Shown piece by piece: positions 1 to 9,163 of a DNA stretch of 9,572 nt. Position numbers and translations under genes: made by a program. Numbering within the stretch: the stretch's first letter is position 1; each line of letters begins with the position of its first letter. The notes under the pieces were generated by a model. It did not search any database. It was not told the DNA's origin and saw nothing but the letters and a program-made list of their open reading frames with translations. Source of the DNA: Nanoarchaeales archaeon (lineage in GTDB: Archaea > Nanobdellota > Nanobdellia > Woesearchaeales > UBA583); contig JABSQY010000068.1 of NCBI GenBank assembly GCA_013215525.1, forward strand, positions 1 to 9,572, read 5' to 3'.

Positions 1-3000
1 TATATCCTTATCTCCATCACTAATTCCAGTTGCGGCATTATAAATATACTCCGCATCAGAATATGGAACAATCAAATCATCAGGGTTTGTGTTAAACAAA
101 TATAATTTATCAACATCAACATTTGATAAATCAAAAGTTGAAGTTTGTTCTTTTGATAAATTAATATAAAAATTAACCATACTATTAGATAATTTATACT
201 CATCAGATACTAATAAACCTCCAACTAAAAATGGACTCAGGAGTAATACAGATTTTTTTACTGGATTTAATATATAATTACTTGGGTCCAATAAATAATA
301 ACCAATTAATTGAGAACCATACTCACTTAATTCTAAATGTTTTCTATTTCTAATTAAGTTAGAAACTTTATTCCCATAATTAGAATTTAAATAAGTAAAA
401 GCAGTTTCATCATTTAAAACACTTGGAACTCCAATTCCAAAAAACTTACTTACTGGTTTAATTGGTAAACCAACATCCTCCCAAATACCTGTTTCATAAT
501 TCAAAACTTCACCTGCCTTATCTAAACCAGTTTTTGAAAAAATGTTTAATCCAGCCAAAGCACTTCTACCACCATTACTGTGACCAACATAATTTACTTT
601 ATCTTTTCCAGAATACTTTAAAACACCCGCCAAACTTGCTGGAAAATATTTTTGAGCGACATCATCAAAAGTATAGTCTGGGCAACTATCACACTCAGTT
701 TCAGGTCCACCAGTTAATTCTAAAAGCCAAACATCATATCCATCTTTAATTAAACTATTTCCAAATTTACTTAAAGATTCCAAACCTGAAAAAACACCAC
801 CAGCCATAACAACTGGAGTATCATTTACCTTTAAAGCATTCTTAAACTCTTCTGAGTAGTCAGACCTTAAATTCTTAATCCTCAAATAAGTTTCTTTACC
901 ATACGATGTCGAATCTAAAGTTTTAACTTTATGAACTTCCAGTTCATAATTGTTGTCAAATAAAACATTTTCTATTTTTGAGTACAAACTATTATCATTT
1001 TTAGCATCTCGACTCAAACCAATCAAATCCCTTACACCTAAAGAGTCAGTATGAAACTTCGAAATTCTTTTGTAAACTTTATTTTTAAAAGCATCAGGAC
1101 TATGCCAATAAACTGTCTTATCATAAAAGTCTAAATCAAAATATCTACTCCTATCATTTACAAGTTTTTTAAGACCAGCAATAGTTCCAACTAAATATTT
1201 ACTATAAACTTCAATTACTGGAATATTATCTTCAAATCCACTAAACTCAATAGTAGATTCCCACTCTGTATCAAAATCATAAAATACATTTTCATTTTTT
1301 AAGATATCAACTTTTAAAATCATATCAGCATCAGATTTACTTTCAGCAATCTCTGAAAAAGTATCTATATATTGAATAATAATATCATCTAAAATACTAT
1401 ATTTATCCATATCAACATCAACAAATACTTTAATCTCTCTATCATAAGGTTTCAAAACATAATTATTATACTCATTTCCATAATCCTCAACATAACGATT
1501 ACCAGGGTCAACCCATACGTGTAACAAATCAGACTCCTTTGGGCTATCTAAATTAAAAGTTACACAATTATCCTCATAACTATTCAAAGTCTTCTGTGTC
1601 ACATACTCACGAGTTTTAACAATACTATTCTGTTCCTTATCTTGATGATAAACTTTTATATTTACACTCTTACCATTATAACCAGTCTGCCTTACACAAA
1701 CCTCAGTTTTCTTATCATTAAAAGTAATTAGTTCTAAATCAACACTCAAATCTTTCTCAGGTTCACATACAGAACAATCAAACCGCAAGTTCACTAAATC
1801 TCCATCCTCAGTAAAACTAAAACCATTTTTAGCATTATTATTAATAGGTTTACAAGTTGCCGTAACATCTTTACAAGTAGCAGTAACAGTTTGCTTATAA
1901 TTACAACTAGTACTATAGATATCTTTCTTTAAATAACCAGAACTATCAGTATCCCCAATTTCAGTTCCAAGTAACTTAATAATAACTTCTGAAACAGGTC
2001 TATCACGATTATCTAAAGTCTCAACACTAAAACCACCATCGCATTTGTCAACTTTAGCATAACAATTACCATCTTGCTGACCACAAAATTGAGAACTTGA
2101 ACACAAACTTGCTTTAATTCTACAATCGGTAATTGGAGGTTCAGGAGGAGGATTTCCACCACCACCACTCCAACTTCCACCTCCTCCTACACCAACATTA
2201 TCATTTTTAGGATTATTTTTACAAGCACCATCAGAACAAATATCATCACCATCACATTTATCATAAGTTTTATATGTTTTTTTCACATTTTGATTAAAAT
2301 CGATAGTACAATAAGTATCACTGCCTGAACAACTACCCTCATATTTAACAATTGTTCTCAAAACTTTTTGATTATCATTAGGGTCACAAATTAATTTACC
2401 TTTAAAAGTCCAATCTAAATCTGAACAATCTCTTTGTTTTTGAATGTAATTAGTATTACAAGATTTTTCATAAAACCTAGTATAAATTTGTTCAGACCTA
2501 CAAAACTCACTATCTGGAACTTCTTTTTTAACACATTGTTTACTTAACTTTATTGTAGCACTTGCCCACAATCCAGAAATATCATAAGTATAGGCATTTA
2601 AATAATATTTCTTATCTTTAAAATTATTTCTTAATAAAGTAACCTTTTCATTTTTATTAGAACCTCTTTGACTAGAATATTGCCTATTTTTATTTTCATC
2701 ATAAACATATAAATCTATATCATCCCCTCTATCAATATTTATTATTTCAAATACATATTCTGCTGGTTTATCTTCTTCGTCTATTGAATACCAATTATCT
2801 TCTCCCTCGCTAATAAAACTTTCTCTCTCAGACTCCCCAAATGATAACCAAGAACCTGGATTGAAATTTGAACCCCATTTTGTATATGAACCAGCCTGTT
2901 TAACAAAATTATCTAAATTTTTATCACTATTACTAATTTTTTTCAAACTTTCTTGTTCATCTTCTTCAATAACTAATTCTTGAATGCTAAATTGTTTTTG

Positions 3001-4296
3001 GGAATTGTCTTGTTTAGTTTTACCAATAATATTTCCAGTAAAATCAGAATAACTATCTAAAACTTTCTTAATATTTTCAGAATGAATATTATCATTAATT
3101 AATTTAAAAACTTGATTTTTATCATTATACCAATAATAGTTCCTACCTTTTAACAAATAATTATTATCAAAATTAATAATCTCAATATTATTCTCATCAT
3201 TCTCAACATCAAGCATCTGATAAATAAAATACATAAACTTCTCGTGAGATTCAAAACTCATACCATACACACCAAAACTCTCAAAATCATCAGTCTCAGG
3301 GTCAAAGTCATCAGGAAACAAAGAATACTTTGCTAATTTATGTTCATAAGTATCAAAAATTTCAATATCAGAAATAATAAATTCTCCACCAAACTCATAG
3401 CCTAAAAAATCAACATCAAACTCCAAATCGTACACAGCAGTAACACTAACACTACTCTCCTCACTCACTTCAATAACTTCATCAAAACTCAGCACATCAC
3501 TTGCTTTCACAAACCCATAACCATACTTAACATCCTTTCCAGTCTTTCCTAAATCAATAGCAGTATTCTTTAAAATCTCTTTAACTTCAAAATGTGATAA
3601 CTCAGGATTTTTCTCAAGTAATAAAGCAATAATTCCAGTAATGTGAGGAGTTGCCATACTTGTCCCAGACTTACCTAAATACTTATTATTAGGAATTGAG
3701 GAGAGGATATCATTTCCAGGTGCTACAACATCAGGTTTTAAATATCCTTCAAAGTTCTGACCAGCAGAAAAAGAAATATGTTCCATCTTATTATTAACAG
3801 CACCAACAGTAATCACATCCTTGCTCGACCCTGGAACCATCACACCATAAAAGTTAGAACAATACCCACTTCCACAGTTCCCACTCGCCACAACTACAAC
3901 AATTCCAGAATTTATAGCCTTTGCTATAACTTCATCAATTAATCTATCAGGTGTAGAATAAGGAGCACCAATAGATATAGATATAATATCTACATTATTA
4001 TCTATCGCATAGTTTATACCTTTAACTATTGTAAATGTACTTCCACCACCACGCCTATCTAAAACTTTAATGTTTACAATATCTGAGTCAGGAGCAACTC
4101 CACTCATATATTTATTATTCCCACTAATAATACCAGCAACATGTGTACCGTGGCCAGAGTAGTCGCTTGTATCTTCTCCTTTAATAAAAGATACTGAATC
4201 AACTATTGTGTCTTCTAGGAATTCGTGACTCTCATCAATCCCAGTATCAAGAACACCTACTTTTACTCCCTTCCCAGTATAATTAACTCTCAATAC
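1..4296 (-). CDS. Start-less second copy of the subtilase-alpha/beta hydrolase gene, open for 1,432 codons
   Basis: This is a paralogue of the giant subtilase upstream, partial at both ends. It begins behind TAA codons at 4306-4308 and 4297-4299 and stays open to the left edge. The S8 domain matches the first copy at about nine in ten residues, with Asp at 4246-4248, His at 4150-4152, Asn at 3877-3879 and Ser at 3658-3660. Then follow a PPC-like domain (about 2880-2540), a Cys-rich segment (2535-2225), a Gly/Pro hinge (2195-2120), an Ig-like domain (2035-1790), a CARDB-like domain (1765-1440), an unrecognised region, and an alpha/beta hydrolase with GHSNG (571-585) and likely acid Asp codons at 76-81. 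The region equivalent to at least the first 120 residues of the other copy is missing, as is any secretion signal. The only start-like codon keeping the triad is a TTG at 4291-4293 with no ribosome site; the first ATG (4105-4107) would lose both Asp and His. It may be a silent donor cassette or a recent pseudogene. Confidence 0.85.
890..939. repeat. Exact 50-bp block shared with 5723-5772
   Basis: These fifty bases match the first copy exactly. They encode VHKVKTLDSTSYGKET, just before the alpha/beta hydrolase domain. The hydrolase domain beyond it is strongly diverged, so this block sits near the boundary between a conserved and a variable module. Confidence 0.75.
3155..3276. repeat. Near-identical block shared with 8030-8151
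   Basis: These 122 bases differ from 8030-8151 at one position (3238 C versus 8113 T). The first 83 bases (3155-3237) are exactly identical, silent sites included. The block codes for the unrecognised region after the S8 domain, around the residues MLDVENDENN. The flanking sequence of the two copies is clearly more diverged, so this looks like a recent gene-conversion tract. Confidence 0.8.
3830..3908. repeat. Near-identical block shared with 8705-8783 (oxyanion region of the protease)
   Basis: These 79 bases have one mismatch (3871 T versus 8746 C) against the first copy. They encode the stretch around the oxyanion Asn (VVASGNCGSGYC). Flanking bases show several silent and replacement differences, so protein constraint alone does not easily explain the identity of silent sites. 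Confidence 0.75.
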
Positions 4297-4342
4297 TTAT
4301 TGGTTTTATTTGTGCTTCGCAAGGCTAAGGTTTTCATATAAA
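4297..4342 (-). other. Junction spacer between the membrane protein gene and the truncated subtilase copy
   Basis: This short gap holds no gene, no clear promoter and no T-run terminator. It has two TAA codons in frame with the downstream copy (4306-4308 and 4297-4299), which rule out simple read-through fusion with anything upstream. Positions 4311-4330 have 11 G or C out of 20, far above the surrounding DNA, and contain a weak CTT-CGC-AAG mini-hairpin. Homology to the first copy begins just past its low-coordinate end, so this is the truncation junction. Its upstream part resembles nothing in the corresponding place of the first copy. Confidence 0.6.
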
Positions 4343-4693
4343 CTATAAAATACTTATACCACATCCAAAATATAAATAAAATAAAATCAATATTAATACT
4401 GACAAAACTAAAGACAAAATAATAATTCTAATATTTTTAGAGATATTTTTTAGTTTAAATGTGAAAATGATTAGTAAGATAATTAATATTAGTATAAAAA
4501 ATAAATTAGTTAAATATAACAATGAAAATACTTTATAATATCCCCACACATAACAAACACTAGATTTTAAATTTAAAAATAAATTTATATTTATTTTTTC
4601 AATTATGTGAAATAATATAATATATAATAATATGAAATAATATAAAAATAAATCAAATTTATTTTTAAAAAATGAAGTTAAATCAAAATTCAT
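4343..4693 (-). CDS. Small three-helix membrane protein coupled to the subtilase gene
   Basis: I do not recognise this 116-residue protein. It has a short polar N-terminus with two lysines, then three hydrophobic segments at about residues 15-31, 57-79 and 89-109. A basic loop between the second and third (KLKNISKNIR) probably faces the cytoplasm. The central loop carries one Cys and a Trp (VCYVWGYY). Its ATG overlaps the TGA of the giant subtilase (ATGA), and a GGAG lies 8 nt upstream inside that gene, so the two are probably co-transcribed and translationally coupled. An open frame of 117 codons is unlikely by chance in DNA this A+T-rich, where stop codons are frequent. It could be a membrane partner, anchor or immunity-like companion of the protease, but only its position suggests this. 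Composition is dominated by Ile, Leu, Phe, Asn and Lys. Confidence 0.72.
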   Translation of the reverse strand: MNFDLTSFFKNKFDLFLYYFILLYIILFHIIEKININLFLNLKSSVCYVWGYYKVFSLLYLTNLFFILILIILLIIFTFKLKNISKNIRIIILSLVLSVLILILFYLYFGCGISIL

Positions 4694-7600
4694 TTTAAAA
4701 ACTCCATCATTCCACTTATGAAAGAACGATGTTCAGTCCTCCCATGAAAAAAATCATTTAATTGAATAATTTTATCAGTATTTACTGAGACTATATTATT
4801 TGAAATTTCAATACTATCATTTGTTGAAACTACAACATCTTGATTATAATCTAAATCTTTATAAAAATAAAGAACTATGTCAGAAGCCTCTGGAACATAC
4901 TTAGTAAATTTATTAACAAATAATTTAAAATTATTAATATTTAAATTATTTACTTGAGGCATATCAGTTTCATCATTTACTCTTTTTAAATAATATTTCA
5001 ATAAATTTACTGAAACAGTGTATTCATCATTTTTTTTCAAAGTTTCAGATATAGCATTACACTGCCTAATTTCATCATTACTTAAATCTTTAGATAAAAT
5101 ACAATGTAAATTCAAAAATGTGCCTACATCTTTACCAGTAACTTTTTGAAAACCAGAAGTTTCAAGATTAGAAACTATTTGGTCACCAAATCTTCCTAAA
5201 TAATCTCCAAACCAAGAGTAAGAATTAAAAGTTCCAGGGCAACCAAGTCCAACAAATGTATCGACAAAGTCTTTATTTAAATCAACATATTCATACTTTC
5301 CAGTTTCATAATTAAAATAATATCCTACATTATTGTAATCATTCTTCTGAAATTTATTCATTGATGCTAAAGCAGTTCCACAACCATTAGAAAAACCAAC
5401 ATATTGAATTTTATTTTTATTAGTGTACTTCAAAATAGATGCTATTGAAGTTGGAAAAAAATGTTCAGTAATATCTGAATAATTATAATTATATTGTTCT
5501 TGGTCAAGACCACCTGTTAATTCAATTTCCCAAACATCATTACCTCTTTCAACAAATCTATCAGCAAGTCCAGTTTCAGAATCTATAACTCCTTTTCCAG
5601 TTTCCCAATAGTTCAAATTATTCCAAAGTCCTGCTCCCATAACAATAGGCATATCTGAAACATTTAAAGCATTTTTATACACTGTCGAATAGTCTGACTT
5701 AATATTTTTAATCCTCAAAAAGGTTTCTTTACCATACGATGTCGAATCTAAAGTTTTAACTTTATGAACTTCTAATTCATAATTGTTGTTAAATAAAACA
5801 TTTTTAACCTTTGTATTCAAACTATTACTATTTTTCTGCTCTCGACTCAAACCAACTAAATCTCTCACACCTAAAGAATCAATATCTTTTTCTAAAAAAT
5901 CCTTATTATACATGAATTGAAAATTTAAAGGAGTTGAACCAGTATTCATATGACTAATTGTTTCTAAATTAAAATATATATGTCTAAAACTAATTAATTT
6001 TTTAAGACCCGAAAGAGTTCCTGTTAAATATTTTCCATTAACAAAAACAGTAGGAATTCCTTTTAATGGAGAAGATGAATCATAATATAAATGAGAATCT
6101 AATCTAATCTCTGAAATCCATTCTTCATCAATTTTAACAGCATTACCAAGATTAATATTTATTCCAACATCAAGAATCAAATCAGCATCTTTCTTTAAAT
6201 CAACAACATCTACAAAACTTCCAATATAATCTTTAACAATTAAATTTAAATTTGTAAACTCATCCATATTAACATCAACAAAAACTTTAATAATTTGTTC
6301 ATAAGGTTGTAAAACATAATTATTATATTCCTTACCTGAAAACTCTTTAACTCTATTATTTGGGTCAACCCATACATGTAACAAATCATTATTTTTAACA
6401 TCATCAGTCAAACTAAACTCAACACAATTATTATCATAATTATCTAACTTTACTGGTTTCACATAATCACGACTCCCTACAATATTATTTTGTTCCTTAT
6501 CTTGATGATAAATTTTAACATCTACAGTTTCACCAAAAAGTCCAGTTTGTCTTACACAAACCTCAGTTTTTTTATCATTAAAAGTAACTAAGTCCAAATC
6601 CACACTCAAATCTTTTTCAGTAACACAAACAGAACAATCAAATTTTAAAGGAATACTATCATTATCGTGAGTAAAACTAAAAGAATTTGAAGTAAGTGCT
6701 TTACAAGATTTTCCATTACTACAAGTAGCAGTCACAGTTTGCTTATAATTACAACTAGTATCATAAATTGTTTTTTTCAAATAACCAATATTATTAGTCT
6801 CACCAACCTTTGAAGCAAGTAATTTAATAATCACATCAGAAACAGGACTATTTGAACTATCAAGAGTAGTTACCGCATAACTCCCAGTACACTTATCTTC
6901 TTTAGCATAACAATTTCCATCTTGCTGACCACAAAACTGGGAACTTGAACACAAACTTGCTTTTTTTCGGCAATCAGTTTCAGGAGGTTCAGGAGGTTGA
7001 GATGGACCACCACCTTTCCAACCTCCATTTCCTATATCAGTATCAAAATCATCATCACCTAAATCATTAGAATTTTTTTCAATACATTCACCATTGTGAC
7101 AAGTCATATCCTTATTAGCACAAGATTTTACTGGAACATCAATAGAGTTTCCAATCCTACTAGGTACACAACCAAAATTACTATATGTAGATTGACAAAT
7201 ACCATTATATAAAGTAACTTTTTCTAAAACATCTTTTCTATCTCTACTACAAAATGTTTTTTCAGATGTATCTTCACGACCAGCATGAACACAAATTTCT
7301 AATAAATTTGATTTATCTCTTTGAGGATTACAAGAATAATCTTGAAAAGTTCCATATAAATTTCCATTATAACAACTATTTTGATACTCTGGTTTTTTTT
7401 GTTTAATACATACTTTCTCCAATTCAATAGTCGCAGAAGTTCCAAATATATTATTCCAAGGATAAGTATTTGTAAAAACACCTACTTTGTAATCTTTACT
7501 ATTAAAATCTTTTCTTAAATATTTAATTTTTTCATTTCTAGTTCCTGAATTTGTCGAATATTTAGTAGAACCACCACTTTCTTTAACTATTAAATCTAAA

Positions 7601-9163
7601 TTAAATTTTTTTTTTATATCTTTTAAATAAAAATAATAATAACCAGCAGAAAATTCAGGATTTACTTTAAACTCATAATATGATTTTTCATTATCAAAAT
7701 CCAAATCATAATCTTTTCCAAAACTTAATCTTTTACTTTCTTTGTAAGTTCCAGGATTCCCAAATAATTGTTGTTGAGTAAATTCATCCTCACTCCCACC
7801 CTGGGCAATAAAATTCACTAAACTCTCAGCCTCATCTTCCTCAATAACTAATTCTTGAATACTAAACTGTTTTTGAGAATTATCCTCCTTAGTTTCCCCA
7901 ATATCATTTCCAGTAAAATCAGAATAAGTATCTAATATTTTTTTATGATTTTTACTTTTAACATTTCCAAAACTAGTATAGAAAACTTGATTCCTATCAT
8001 TATACCAATAATAAATCCCATCCACAAGTAAATAATTATTATCAAAATTAATAATCTCAATATTATTCTCATCATTCTCAACATCAAGCATCTGATAAAT
8101 AAAATACATAAATTTCTCGTGAGATTCAAAACTCATACCATACACACCAAAGCTCTCAAACTCATCAATCTCAGGATTAAAGTCATCTGGAAATAAAGAA
8201 TACTTCGCTAACTTATGCTGATAAGTATCAAAGATTTCAATATCATTAATTATAAATTCACCACCAAACTCGTAATCTAAAAAGTTCTCATCAAACTCCA
8301 AATCGTACACGGGTGTAATACTCACACTGCTCTCCTCACTCACAACAATCTCATCACCATAATTGAGCACATCACTTGCTTTCACAAATCCATAACCATA
8401 CTTAACATCCTTCCCAGATTTACCTAAATCAATTGCAGTATTCTTTAATAATTCCTTAACTTCAAAATGTGATAACTCTGGACTTTTCTCAAGTAACAAA
8501 GCAATAATTCCAGTAATATGTGGAGTTGCCATACTTGTTCCAGACTTACCTAAATATTTATTATTAGGAATTGAACTTAAAATATCTTTTCCAGGTGCTA
8601 CAACATCAGGTTTTAAATATCCTTCAAAATTCTGACCAGCTGAAAAAGAAATATGTTCCATTTTATTAGTAACGGCACCAACAGTAATCACATCACGGCT
8701 AGAACCTGGAACCATCACACCATAAAAGTTAGAACAATACCCACTCCCACAGTTCCCACTCGCCACAACTACAACAATTCCAGCATTTATAGCCTTACCT
8801 ATAACTTCATCAATTAATCTATCAGGTGTCGAATATGGAGCACCAATAGAGATAGATATAATATCAACTTTACTTTCAATTGCATAGTTAATACCTTGAA
8901 CTATTGTATAAGTACTCCCTGAGCCACGCATATTTAAAACTTTAATGTTTACTATCTCTGAGTCAGGTGCAACACCGCTCATATATTTATTATTTCCACT
9001 TATAATTCCTGCAACATGTGTTCCGTGTCCAGAGTAATCTGTTGTATCTTCTCCTTTAATAAAAGATACTGAATCAACTATTGTATTTTGTAGGAATTCA
9101 TGACTTTCATCAATTCCAGTATCAAGAACAGCAATCTTAACTCCTTTCCCAGTATAATTAACT
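4690..9163. repeat. Diverged tandem duplication, full-length unit
   Basis: This part of the giant subtilase gene is repeated in the truncated copy at 1-4288. Both units are in the same orientation, separated by the small membrane protein gene and the spacer. The other unit runs off the left edge before its C-terminus, so the low-coordinate end of the repeat cannot be fixed. Confidence 0.9.

Larger units (their letters stand above)
1..4288. repeat. Diverged tandem duplication, truncated unit
   Basis: This unit is homologous to 4690-9163. From 4288 down to 3155 it aligns with 9163-8030 with the same offset of 4875 bases at every anchor I checked (9163, 8705, 8151 and 8030), so there is no net insertion or deletion. 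By position 890 the offset is 4833, a net difference of 42 bases. The homology edge at about 4288 is sharp, apart from a possible TTGA match with a one-base shift just upstream. Confidence 0.9.

Noticed and set aside
462..749. Plus-strand open frame of 95 codons
   Set aside because: It is antisense to the hydrolase domain of the truncated copy. It is rich in His, Leu, Asn and Gln as expected of a shadow frame and resembles no protein family.
2150..2200. Short tandem repeat of GGN/CCN triplets as a possible slippage (phase-variation) site
   Set aside because: The stretch encodes the Gly/Pro hinge and is imperfect. Any change in whole triplets would keep the frame, and the first copy has a similar hinge without long perfect repeats.
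1..4296. Diversity-generating retroelement target or template
   Set aside because: Differences between the copies are not restricted to adenines in one block, and no reverse transcriptase or template RNA is visible in the window.
4290..4337. Tiny minus-strand frame starting at ATG 4337 (15 codons, ending TGA)
   Set aside because: It is too short, has no ribosome site, is out of frame with the truncated copy and crosses the junction.
7299..7481. Minus-strand 60-codon frame inside the giant subtilase
   Set aside because: It is out of frame within the well-supported Cys-rich and PPC-like coding region, so it is a shadow frame.
7932..8129. Minus-strand 65-codon hydrophobic frame inside the giant subtilase
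   Set aside because: It is out of frame with the real gene, and its Ile/Leu/Met richness follows from the A+T-rich codons. The overlapping coding frame is conserved in both copies.
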